Shown piece by piece: positions 54,497 to 62,356 of a stretch of 64,000 nucleotides of DNA. The position numbers and the translations under genes were made by a program. Position 1 is the stretch's first letter; every line of letters begins with the position of its first letter. A model generated the notes under the pieces. That model was given only the letters and a program-made list of their open reading frames with translations. It was not told the origin of the DNA and searched no databases. Origin of the DNA: Pseudooceanicola batsensis HTCC2597 (GTDB lineage: Bacteria > Pseudomonadota > Alphaproteobacteria > Rhodobacterales > Rhodobacteraceae); the NCBI RefSeq assembly GCF_000152725.1, contig NZ_CH724131.1, forward strand, positions 461,846 to 525,845, in the 5' to 3' direction.

Positions 54497-54644
54497 CTTG
54501 CGGCCACGTCACGCGGCGGCGGAACGACCGCCGGGCGGGCAGGGGCCGTCATCGCATGGGCATCCGTTCACCTGCCGCCCGTCGCTCCGGGGCGCGACGG
54601 GACGGTCTGCCGGACCCTTTCGGAACAGGGGCGCCTGCGCGGCG

Positions 54645-55664
54645 TCAGCCCCGGCGGCGGCGCCCGCCGCGGCTCCGCTTGGGCGCATCCGCATCGTCGC
54701 CGGTGCCGTCCGTCGCCGAGGAGAACCCGCCCAGCGTCGCCGCGATGGTGTCGAGCGTCGGGCGCGGCCCGCGCGGCCGCGTCTCGAGCGCCTCGCGCAT
54801 CTTGCCCAGATGTTCGGGCATCGTGCCGCAGCAGCCGCCGATCACCGTCGCGCCGCAGTCGCGCGCCATCACGGCATAATCCGCCATCAGTTCGGGGGTG
54901 CCGTCATAGTGGATATGCCCGTCCTCGTATTTCGGGATCCCCGCATTGCCCTTGGCGATGATCGGCCGTTCCACGCCCTGCGCGGCAAAGCCCAGGACGG
55001 TGCGCAGCAGATCCGCCGCGCCGACGCCGCAATTCGCGCCATAGGCAAGCGGCGGGTTGGGCAGTTTCTCGACCATCGAGACCATCGCCTCGGAGGTGAC
55101 CCCCATCATGGTCCGGCCCGCGGTGTCGAAGGACATGGTCCCGCACCAGGGCATCCCGGCCATGGCGAAGGCCTCGGCCGCGGCCTTGTATTCCTCGGGC
55201 GCGGAGATCGTCTCGAGCCAGAGAATATCGGCCCCGCCTTCCTTCAGCCCCTCGGCCTGTTCGTGGAACATCTCGACGGCAAGCTCATGGGTCAGCGACC
55301 CCATGGGCGCCATGATATCCCCGGTCGGTCCGACCGATCCTGCGACGACCACCGTCCGCCCCGAGGCATCGGCGACCTCGCGGCCCAGCTCGGCGCCGAT
55401 GCGGTTCAACTCGCGCACGCGATCCTGCGCGTCGTGCAGTTTCAGCCGCGAGGCATTGCCGCCGAACGTGTTGGTCAAAAAGATGTCGCTGCCCGCGTTC
55501 ACCGCATAGGAATAGAGCGTCCGGATCTTCTCGGGCTGGTCCACGTTCCACAGTTCGGGCGCGTCGCCGGACGACAGGCCCATGTTGAACAGGTTGGTCC
55601 CCGTGGCCCCGTCGGCCATCAGCCAGTCGCGCGTTTCGAGAAGCTTGGACAGGGCGTCGGCCAT
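54645..55664 (-). CDS. bmt: betaine-homocysteine S-methyltransferase
   Basis: A 339-residue zinc-dependent methyltransferase that moves a methyl from glycine betaine to homocysteine to form methionine. It has the N-terminal DGATGTNLFNMGL, the first zinc Cys in PPLAYGANCGVGAADLL and the Cys pair in ATVIGGCCGTMPEHL. The C-terminus is basic (SRGGRRRR). The ATG at 55664 follows GGAGG. In Rhodobacterales this type is often involved in betaine or DMSP demethylation. I looked for a SAM or SAH riboswitch in 55665-55909 and saw none. Confidence 0.9.
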   Translation of the reverse strand: MADALSKLLETRDWLMADGATGTNLFNMGLSSGDAPELWNVDQPEKIRTLYSYAVNAGSDIFLTNTFGGNASRLKLHDAQDRVRELNRIGAELGREVADASGRTVVVAGSVGPTGDIMAPMGSLTHELAVEMFHEQAEGLKEGGADILWLETISAPEEYKAAAEAFAMAGMPWCGTMSFDTAGRTMMGVTSEAMVSMVEKLPNPPLAYGANCGVGAADLLRTVLGFAAQGVERPIIAKGNAGIPKYEDGHIHYDGTPELMADYAVMARDCGATVIGGCCGTMPEHLGKMREALETRPRGPRPTLDTIAATLGGFSSATDGTGDDADAPKRSRGGRRRRG

Positions 55665-55879
55665 GGTATCCTCCGGGTTGGGTCGGGCGTGCGTGTCGGG
55701 CCCCACATAACCCGCGCCCGGCCCGGAGGAAAGAGCACCCGTATCAGCGGGCGCCGTCGGCCCGCGGGAGGCGCGCCGGTGCCGGCCGGGGCGCTGCGCG
55801 GTTCGGTATCGCGCGGCTGGCGCACTATGCCGCAGCTCTCCCCGGCCCGGGTCCGCCCCGTGCCGCAGGACCACTGCGT

Positions 55880-55911
55880 GATCCGCCCGCGCCGGCGCGC
55901 GGGATCGGATC
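55880..55911 (-). terminator. strong stem-loop after the zeta-subunit gene
   Basis: On the minus strand the zeta-subunit stop codon is embedded in GATCCG-AT-CCCGCGC, a GCCG loop, then GCGCGGG-CGGATC. This forms a nested stem of 7 plus 6 base pairs. No T-run follows, so it may protect the 3' end or pause polymerase rather than terminate it fully. The rest of the 245-base gap before bmt shows no gene. Confidence 0.45.
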
Positions 55912-56221
55912 ACTCGTCGAGAAGCTGCGACTTGGCGACCTTGAGAAGCTGCTCCATCTTGGTGCGGATCTCCTGATCCGTGGCCTTGTCGCCCAGATCG
56001 CCCGAGACCTTGCGCACGACATCCTCGTGCCCGGCCTCCTCGAAATCCGATTTCACCACCTCGCGGGCATAGGCGTCGGCATCCGCGCCGGTCTTGCCCA
56101 TGAGCTCGGCCGCCCACAGGCCCAGAAGCTTGTTGCGGCGCGCCTCGGCGCGGAACTGCATCTCCTGATCATGGGCATACTTGTTCTCGAAGGCGTTTTC
56201 GCGGTCGTCGAAGGTGGTCAT
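55910..56221 (-). CDS. F1Fo-ATPase inhibitor zeta subunit (DUF1476)
   Basis: A 103-residue DUF1476 protein, [20 protein letters not shown], then [20 protein letters not shown] and [20 protein letters not shown]. In Paracoccus denitrificans this family is the zeta subunit, which inserts its N-terminal helix into F1 to block ATP hydrolysis. The acidic four-helix body here is complete. It is divergent from purC across 155 bases. Confidence 0.93.
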   Translation of the reverse strand: MTTFDDRENAFENKYAHDQEMQFRAEARRNKLLGLWAAELMGKTGADADAYAREVVKSDFEEAGHEDVVRKVSGDLGDKATDQEIRTKMEQLLKVAKSQLLDE

Positions 56222-56376
56222 CGGCCCCAGTCCCCTGCGTGATTGTCCGTCGGATCCGATATGCCCTTGGCGGAACGCGCGTGCAAGGGCCGGGCTGCGC
56301 TTGCGACAATGCCGCCCATGATCTAAGAGGGCGCGACAGAGACCGGGACCGTTCAGGCCCGAGGGAAAGGGCAGCG

Positions 56377-57135
56377 ATGGCGCGGCGCAAGAAGATCTAC
56401 GAAGGCAAGGCCAAGATCCTGTACGAAGGCCCCGAACCGGGCACGATCGTCCAGTATTTCAAGGACGACGCGACCGCCTTCAACGCCGAGAAGATGGCGA
56501 CCATCGAAGGCAAGGGCGTGTTGAACAACCGCCTGAGCGAATTCTTCATGACCGGGCTGAACAATGTGGGCGTTCCGACTCACTTCATGCGTCGCCTGAA
56601 CATGCGCGAACAGCTCGTCCGCGCCTGCGAGATCGTCCCGCTGGAAATCATCGTGCGCAACTTTGCCGCCGGCTCGCTCTCGAAACGGCTGGGCATCGAA
56701 GAGGGCACGGCGCTGCCCCGTCCGATCGTCGAATACTGTTACAAGGACGACAAACTGGGCGATCCGCTCGTGACCGAGGAACATATCGCCGCCTTCGGCT
56801 GGGCCAGCCAGCAGGACATGGACGACATCCTCAGCCTCGCGCTGCGCGTCAACGACTATCTTTCGGGGCTGATGTACGGCGTCGGCATCAAGCTGATCGA
56901 CTTCAAGATCGAGATCGGCCGCGTCTACGACGGCGACTTCCAGCGCCTGATCGTCGCCGACGAGATCAGCCCCGACAGCTGCCGCCTCTGGGACATGGAG
57001 ACGGGCGCGCATCTCGACAAGGATGTGTTCCGCCGCGACCTGGGCTCGCTGACCGACGCCTATACCGAGGTCGCGCGCCGGCTGGGCGTCCTGCCCAAGA
57101 CCAACGGCCACACCAAACCCACCCTGATCAACTGA
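56377..57135 (+). CDS. purC: phosphoribosylaminoimidazole-succinocarboxamide synthase
   Basis: PurC joins CAIR and aspartate with ATP to give SAICAR. The 252-residue protein has [19 protein letters not shown], the ATP loop [20 protein letters not shown], the substrate site [17 protein letters not shown], and [10 protein letters not shown] with [20 protein letters not shown]. The start is set by the ATG at 56377; the frame is open further upstream. purS follows after 11 bases. Confidence 0.96.
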   Translation: MARRKKIYEGKAKILYEGPEPGTIVQYFKDDATAFNAEKMATIEGKGVLNNRLSEFFMTGLNNVGVPTHFMRRLNMREQLVRACEIVPLEIIVRNFAAGSLSKRLGIEEGTALPRPIVEYCYKDDKLGDPLVTEEHIAAFGWASQQDMDDILSLALRVNDYLSGLMYGVGIKLIDFKIEIGRVYDGDFQRLIVADEISPDSCRLWDMETGAHLDKDVFRRDLGSLTDAYTEVARRLGVLPKTNGHTKPTLIN

Positions 57136-57146
57136 AAGGAGCCGCC

Positions 57147-57377
57147 ATGAAAGCCCGTGTTCACGTCATGCTCAAGGACGGCGTCCTGGATCCGCAGGGC
57201 GAGGCGGTTCGCCACGCCCTCGGCTCGCTCGGTTTCGACGGGGTCGGCAGCGTGCGCCAGGGCAAGGTGATCGAGATGGACCTTGCCGACGGCACCACCG
57301 AGGAGACCGTGCGCGACATGTGCGAAAAGCTTCTCGCCAACACGGTGATCGAAAGCTACTCGGTCGATCTGGGCTGA
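57147..57377 (+). CDS. purS: phosphoribosylformylglycinamidine synthase subunit PurS
   Basis: PurS is the small subunit that bridges PurL and PurQ in the FGAM synthase of most non-enteric bacteria. The 76-residue protein has KARVHVMLKDGVLDPQGEAV, SLGFDGVGSVRQGKVIEM and the ending CEKLLANTVIESYSVDL. AAAGGAG precedes the ATG. purQ lies downstream, separated by the YiiX-like hydrolase gene, and purL is outside the window. Confidence 0.96.
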   Translation: MKARVHVMLKDGVLDPQGEAVRHALGSLGFDGVGSVRQGKVIEMDLADGTTEETVRDMCEKLLANTVIESYSVDLG

Positions 57378-57462
57378 GGCGTACGCCGGCCGGGGGTCGG
57401 GAATAGCCGACTTTTTCCTGCCACATCCGCGCGCTAGGGTCGTGCCGCAGGAAAGGTGCGGC

Positions 57463-57963
57463 ATGATCACACTGGCATTCTACAAGGGGCGGGGCTCATC
57501 CTGGTGGAGCAGGGTGCAGGACGGGGCGATCCGGTTCGCGACCCGCTCGCCCTACAGCCATGTCGAACTGATCGAGGGCTGGGCCGATCCGGGGCAGGAG
57601 GCGGTGTGCCTCTCCGCCTCGGGCCGCGACGGCGGCGTGCGCGAAAAGACGATCCTTCTGAAGCCGGACCACTGGGACCTCGTCGACATGGCGGACCAGC
57701 CGGCCGGGATCGGCGGCTTCATCCGCGACCGGATCGGTGCCCGCTACGACTACTGGGGCATCCTCTTCAGCCAGGTGTTGTCCCTCGGCCGTCACGATGC
57801 CGACAGATGGTTCTGCTCCGAGATCTGCGCCGCCGCCCTCGGCATGCCCAATGCGCAGAGGATGAGCCCGCAGGCGCTTTATGACGTGGTGATGTGGTCC
57901 AGGACGTCCGGGCAGACCGGACCCCGGACGCCCGCACCGCCCGACCAGCCGCCGGCCACTTGA
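57463..57963 (+). CDS. YiiX/YaeF-like permuted NlpC/P60 cysteine hydrolase
   Basis: A 166-residue protein from the ATG giving MITLAFYKGRGSSWWSRVQD; AGGAAAGG lies before it, which favours it over the upstream frame. The order of catalytic residues is permuted: the His comes first in SPYSHVELIEG (His33, Glu35) and the Cys later in DRWFCSEICAAAL (Cys118). That is the pattern of C92/YiiX papain-like amidases. There is no signal peptide, so it is probably cytosolic. It sits between purS and purQ on the same strand. A link to purine synthesis is not evident. The tail is Pro-rich. Confidence 0.75.
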   Translation: MITLAFYKGRGSSWWSRVQDGAIRFATRSPYSHVELIEGWADPGQEAVCLSASGRDGGVREKTILLKPDHWDLVDMADQPAGIGGFIRDRIGARYDYWGILFSQVLSLGRHDADRWFCSEICAAALGMPNAQRMSPQALYDVVMWSRTSGQTGPRTPAPPDQPPAT

Positions 57964-58020
57964 GATCCGCCGCGACCCGGCGTATCTGCAGCGCATGTCC
58001 CCCGACACGGAGTGCCCGCG

Positions 58021-58689
58021 ATGAAGGCCGCCATCCTCGTCTTTCCCGGTTCCAACTGCGACCGCGACCTCCGGGTCGCCTTCGAGGCGGCCGGCGCCAG
58101 CGTGACCATGGTCTGGCACAAGGAAGACGCGCTTCCCGACGGCACCGATATCGTCGGCATCCCGGGCGGCTTTTCCTATGGCGACTACCTGCGCTGCGGC
58201 GCCATCGCCGCCAATTCGCCCATCACCCGCTCGCTCAGGACCCATGTCGAGAGGGGGGGCTATGCGCTCGGCATCTGCAACGGCTTCCAGATCCTGACCG
58301 AGACGCGCATCCTGCCGGGCGCTCTGCTGCGCAATGCCAACCTCAAGTACATCTGCCGGACCGTGCCCCTGACCGTGCGCACCAGCGACAGCGACTTCAC
58401 CCGCGCCTGGAACGCCGGCACCGAACTGCAGATCCCGATCGCCCATCACGACGGCAACTATCGCGCCGACGCGGACCTGATCGAACAGCTCGAGGCCGAG
58501 GACCGCATCGCCTTTACCTACAACGACAATCCCAACGGCTCGGCCGGCGACATCGCCGGTGTCCTCAGCGGGAACCGCAGGGTCCTGGGCATGATGCCCC
58601 ACCCCGAACGCGCCGCCGACGAGGCCCTGGGCGGCACCGACGGACGGGCCATGTTCCAGGGGCTGACGAACGCGCTGGTTTCCGCCTGA
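58021..58689 (+). CDS. purQ: phosphoribosylformylglycinamidine synthase subunit PurQ
   Basis: The glutaminase subunit of FGAM synthase. The 222-residue class I amidotransferase has [35 protein letters not shown], the nucleophile Cys in [15 protein letters not shown], and the His-Glu of [11 protein letters not shown]. The ATG at 58021 ([10 protein letters not shown]) fits the family; a GTG three codons earlier is less likely. It closes the visible purine cluster. Confidence 0.96.
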   Translation: MKAAILVFPGSNCDRDLRVAFEAAGASVTMVWHKEDALPDGTDIVGIPGGFSYGDYLRCGAIAANSPITRSLRTHVERGGYALGICNGFQILTETRILPGALLRNANLKYICRTVPLTVRTSDSDFTRAWNAGTELQIPIAHHDGNYRADADLIEQLEAEDRIAFTYNDNPNGSAGDIAGVLSGNRRVLGMMPHPERAADEALGGTDGRAMFQGLTNALVSA

Positions 58690-58749
58690 CCGCCCGTTGC
58701 GCCAAGGTGGCGAACTTGAGCGCGCAGGATCACTGGCGTAGGGTGCGAC

Positions 58750-60525
58750 ATGTCCGAGGCCACCCAGAACAGACGACCTGACCGCACCATCGGCGGGCGC
58801 ACGTTCTCGTGGCGCAGCCGCATGGCGCTGGCGATCTTCGTCATCATCGCGGTGATCACGGTCTCGATCACCAACAGCCTGCTGACCGACCGTTTCACCG
58901 AGAATACCCGCAACCGGGCCGAACTCCGCCTCGCGCTCTACGGCGGCAACTTGGTGTCGGAACTGCGCCGCAACTCCATCGTGCCGCAGCTTCTGGCCCG
59001 CGATCCCACGCTGATCGGCGCGCTCAACTCCTCCGACTATTCGCAGTCGACTCAGCGCCTGATCTCCTTCGTCGACGAGATCGGCGCCGCCTCGCTCATG
59101 CTGCTCGACAAGGACGGTCGCACCGTGGCGGCCACCGATCGCAACCGGCTGGGCGAGTCCCACGTCGGCACCCGGCACTTCGTCGATGCGCTGCGCTCGC
59201 CGGGCACCGTCTTCACCGTCTCGGAGCGCGAGGGGGTGGGCTATCAGTTCATCTATTCCCGCAAGATGGAGAGCAACGGCGCCACCGCCGGCGTGATCGT
59301 GGTCGAGGTCGACCTGCAGAAATTCGAACGCGCCTGGGCCGGGATCTCGGATGCCGTCCTCGTCACCGACAGCACGGGGCAGATCATCCTGGCCACCGAA
59401 CCGCGCTGGCGGGGCCTGACCGAGGGCGACGCGCTTCAGCGCGAACCGCCCGAAACCGCGATCCAGCGCGCCATCCAGGCCACCGCCGACTGGTCCGCCC
59501 TGCCGCCCGATGCCTACGTCAAGGGCGAGGCCGTGATGCGCGTGGCCTCGCGCCTGCCGTTCCGCGGCTGGCAGATCGCCAGCTTCACCACCTATGCCAG
59601 CGTGCGCGAAAAGGTGAACGGCTTTCTCGCGCTGGAAATCATGGGATTTGCGATCCTGCTCGCGCTCGCCTTCTATGCCCTCAGCCGCAAGAACGCGCTG
59701 CGCATGGCCTTTTTCCAGATGGAGTCGGCAGAACTCCGCGCATTGAACGAAAGGCTGCAGCGGGAAATCGCCGAGCGTGAGCGGATGCAGAAATCGCTCG
59801 ACGTGGCCGAGCAGACGCTGGCCCAGTCCTCGAAACTCGCCGCCCTGGGCGAGATGTCGGCGGCCGTCAGCCACGAGCTCAACCAGCCGCTCGCCGCGAT
59901 GAAGACCTACCTCGCCGGCGCCGCGCTCCTGCTGCGCCGCAACCGCCCCGAAGAGGCGCTCTCGTCCTTCCAGCGCATCGACGATCTGATCAGCCGCATG
60001 GGGGCGATAACCCGCCAGCTGAAAAGCTACGCCCGCAAGGGGGGAGAGCAGTTTTCCCCTGTAAACGTTGGCGATGCGGTCAATTCCGCCCTCTCCATGA
60101 TGGAGCCGCAGCTGCGCCAGAGACAGGTGCGGATCACCCGCGCCGTGCCGGACCGGCGGGTCCAGGTGATGGCCGACCGGGTCCGGCTGGAACAGGTGCT
60201 GATCAACCTCATGCGCAACGCCATCGACGCCACCTCGAGCGTCGAGAACCCCGCCATCGACGTCATCCTGTCGGTCGGGGAAACCGCCACGATCACGGTG
60301 CGCGACAACGGCACCGGGATCGAGAATCTCGAGGATCTGTTCGAACCTTTCTACACCACCAAGCGCCCCGGCGACGGCGTCGGCCTCGGTCTTGCGATCT
60401 CGTCGGGGATCGTCAACGACTTCGGCGGCCGCCTGACCGCGAGGAACGCGGAGACGGGTGGGGCTGTTTTCGAGATACAGCTGCCTATCTTGTCCGAAGA
60501 GGCCGAGATCGAAGCGGCAGAGTAA
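58750..60525 (+). CDS. sensor histidine kinase, DctB-like
   Basis: A 591-residue inner-membrane sensor. Helix 1 spans about residues 25-43 (MALAIFVIIAVITVSITNS), then a periplasmic dCACHE-like domain of about 250 residues, helix 2 about 296-314 (IMGFAILLALAFYALS), a coiled coil (LNERLQREIAERERMQKSLD), the HisKA box with His375 (AAVSHELNQPLAAMKTYLAG), and the ATPase domain (NLMRNAIDA, RDNGTGIENLEDLF, GVGLGLAISSGIV). DctB senses C4-dicarboxylates, but no Dct transporter is adjacent, so the ligand is uncertain. The regulator gene follows after 19 bases. Confidence 0.9.
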   Translation: MSEATQNRRPDRTIGGRTFSWRSRMALAIFVIIAVITVSITNSLLTDRFTENTRNRAELRLALYGGNLVSELRRNSIVPQLLARDPTLIGALNSSDYSQSTQRLISFVDEIGAASLMLLDKDGRTVAATDRNRLGESHVGTRHFVDALRSPGTVFTVSEREGVGYQFIYSRKMESNGATAGVIVVEVDLQKFERAWAGISDAVLVTDSTGQIILATEPRWRGLTEGDALQREPPETAIQRAIQATADWSALPPDAYVKGEAVMRVASRLPFRGWQIASFTTYASVREKVNGFLALEIMGFAILLALAFYALSRKNALRMAFFQMESAELRALNERLQREIAERERMQKSLDVAEQTLAQSSKLAALGEMSAAVSHELNQPLAAMKTYLAGAALLLRRNRPEEALSSFQRIDDLISRMGAITRQLKSYARKGGEQFSPVNVGDAVNSALSMMEPQLRQRQVRITRAVPDRRVQVMADRVRLEQVLINLMRNAIDATSSVENPAIDVILSVGETATITVRDNGTGIENLEDLFEPFYTTKRPGDGVGLGLAISSGIVNDFGGRLTARNAETGGAVFEIQLPILSEEAEIEAAE

Positions 60526-60544
60526 CGACCGGAGAACATGTCAG

Positions 60545-61882
60545 ATGCAAAAGGCCATGAAGATCGCGATCGTCGATGACGAACAGGATATGCGTCAATC
60601 GATCAGCCAGTGGCTTGCCCTCTCGGGCTACGATACCGAAACCTTCGGCTCGGCCGAGGACGCGCTCAAGGCACTCGGTCCCGATTACCCCGGCATCGTC
60701 ATTTCCGACATCAAGATGCCCGGCATGGACGGGATGCAGTTCCTGCGCAAGATCATGGGCTCGGACAGCGCTCTGCCCGTGATCATGATCACCGGCCACG
60801 GCGATGTGCCCATGGCGGTCGAGGCGATGCGGATCGGTGCCTTCGACTTCCTGGAAAAGCCCTTCGATCCCGAACGCATGAATCAGCTGGCCAAGAAGGC
60901 GGCCAATGCACGGCGGCTCGTGATGGACAACCGCCAGCTGCGCCGCGAACTCTCGGACGGCGGCGAGATCATGAAGAAGCTGATCGGCAACGCGCCCCTG
61001 ATGGAGCGGCTGCGCGAGGACATTCTCGACCTGGGGCAGGCCGACGGCCATGTCCTGATCGACGGCGAGACCGGCACCGGCAAGACCCTGGTCGCCCATG
61101 CCCTGCACGCCGTCGGGGCGCGCGCCGGCAAGAAGTTCGTCCTGGTCTCCTGCGCCGCGATGGACGAGGCCGCCCTGACCAAGCGCCTCTTCGGTCCGAT
61201 GCGCCCCGAGGACAGCCAGCTCCCGGCGGTCGAGGAAGCGCGCGGCGGGACCCTCGTGCTCGAGGATGTCGAGGCGCTCTCCGACGCCGTTCAGGGCAAG
61301 CTGCTGAACATGATGAACGAACAGGGCACGCCGGGCGAGACCCGGATCGTCGCCATCTGCAACATGCAGGAGCCCGACCGCACCTGCGAGGATGCCCTGC
61401 GCTCGGACCTCTTCTACCGTCTCGCGGCCCTGCGGATCACCGTGCCGCCGCTGCGCCAGCGCGGCGAGGACGTCCTGACCCTCTTCACCACCTTCTGCGA
61501 GCAGTTCTCCGAGGAATACGGCTGCGACGCGCCCAAGGTCTCGGCCCAGGAGGCGGCGCAGCTGCTCCAGGCCCCCTGGCCGGGCAATATCCGCCAGTTG
61601 ATCAACGTGGCCGAGCGCGCGGTGCTGCAATCGCGCCGCGGCTCGGGCACCATCGCGTCGCTGCTGATGACCGAACACGACGACATCCAGGCTGTGGTGA
61701 CCACCGAGGGGAAACCGCTCAAGGAATATGTCGAGGCTTTCGAAAGAATGCTCATCGACAACACCATGCGCCGTCACAAGGGCTCGATTTCCAGCGTGAT
61801 GGACGAGCTTTGCCTGCCGCGCCGCACGCTGAACGAGAAAATGGCCAAGTACGGTCTGCAACGCGCCGACTATCTGAACTGA
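60545..61882 (+). CDS. NtrC/DctD-family response regulator lacking the GAFTGA loop
   Basis: A 445-residue response regulator. The receiver domain has the acid pair at Asp11-Asp12, the phosphosite Asp55 (IVISDIKMPGMDG) and Lys105 (DFLEKPF). The AAA+ domain has Walker A GETGTGKT (174-181) and a weakened Walker B (GGTLVLEDVEAL). Between LFG (215-217) and GGTL (234) there are only 16 residues, and the GAFTGA motif that contacts sigma54 is missing. The R-finger region and WPGNIRQLINVAERAVLQSR are present. A Fis-type helix-turn-helix ends it (SISSVMDELCLPRRTLNEKM). It probably acts without sigma54, as Rhodobacter NtrC does. A second ATG 12 bases later is possible. Confidence 0.9.
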   Translation: MQKAMKIAIVDDEQDMRQSISQWLALSGYDTETFGSAEDALKALGPDYPGIVISDIKMPGMDGMQFLRKIMGSDSALPVIMITGHGDVPMAVEAMRIGAFDFLEKPFDPERMNQLAKKAANARRLVMDNRQLRRELSDGGEIMKKLIGNAPLMERLREDILDLGQADGHVLIDGETGTGKTLVAHALHAVGARAGKKFVLVSCAAMDEAALTKRLFGPMRPEDSQLPAVEEARGGTLVLEDVEALSDAVQGKLLNMMNEQGTPGETRIVAICNMQEPDRTCEDALRSDLFYRLAALRITVPPLRQRGEDVLTLFTTFCEQFSEEYGCDAPKVSAQEAAQLLQAPWPGNIRQLINVAERAVLQSRRGSGTIASLLMTEHDDIQAVVTTEGKPLKEYVEAFERMLIDNTMRRHKGSISSVMDELCLPRRTLNEKMAKYGLQRADYLN

Positions 61883-61917
61883 GGATTCGTTGCCGTTTAC
61901 GACGTAAGTCCAGGACG

Positions 61918-61950
61918 GGGACCGGGCGTCGCACCGGTCCCGGTGTTTTC
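61918..61950 (+). terminator. intrinsic terminator after the dctD-like gene
   Basis: GGGACCGG (61918-61925) pairs perfectly with CCGGTCCC (61934-61941) across an 8-base loop, followed by GGTGTTTTCTCC. It lies 36 bases after the regulator stop and should end the two-component operon before rne. Confidence 0.75.
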
Positions 61951-62356
61951 TCCATTGTCTTTTCACCTTTCCCGGTTCTATTGTGGAAAAGTGGCGGGTC
62001 GCATCTGCGCCCCGACCGAGAGTTTCTCTGTCCCGCGTATTGCAGGGACCGTCCCTGAGACCGGCCCCGGATATCCGGACAGACCGAATGGACCCCGAAA
62101 CGGGTCTCCTAAACGCCGCGAGGTCACGAAACGATCTTCAAGGCACCGAACGGGTGGCACCTGCGGGCACCGCAGTCAGCCGCCGGAGAAGAACCGCGAT
62201 GAGGCGCGACGGATCGAGAACAGGCAAGGGCGGGGCGTTGATGCGCCGGCCCGGTGTCGTGTCCCGTCGTTCCCGCAATATCGCCCCTAACAGACACGCC
62301 AGAACCACCCTCGGGCCACCCGGCACCAGGGTCGTTTTCGCGTGCGATTGGTCAAA
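61951..62356 (+). promoter_or_regulatory. rne: long upstream region / leader of rne
   Basis: About 400 bases separate the terminator from the rne start. The first part (61951-62000) is AT-richer and includes TTGTCTTTTCACCTTTCCCG, which may hold the promoter. The rest is GC-rich with several short self-complementary stretches and no supported gene. In E. coli rne is autoregulated through a structured 5' leader cut by RNase E; a similar role here is possible but inferred. No Shine-Dalgarno sequence is seen just before the ATG at 62357. Confidence 0.45.

Noticed and set aside
55665..55909. Possible SAM or SAH riboswitch before the betaine-homocysteine methyltransferase gene
   Set aside because: The GC-rich hairpins do not show the conserved core sequences of SAM-II, SAM/SAH or SAH riboswitches that I can recall.
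57496..59874. About 790-codon minus-strand open frame over the purQ and kinase genes
   Set aside because: No recognisable domain, and it is antisense to purQ and a clear histidine kinase. Treated as a GC artefact.
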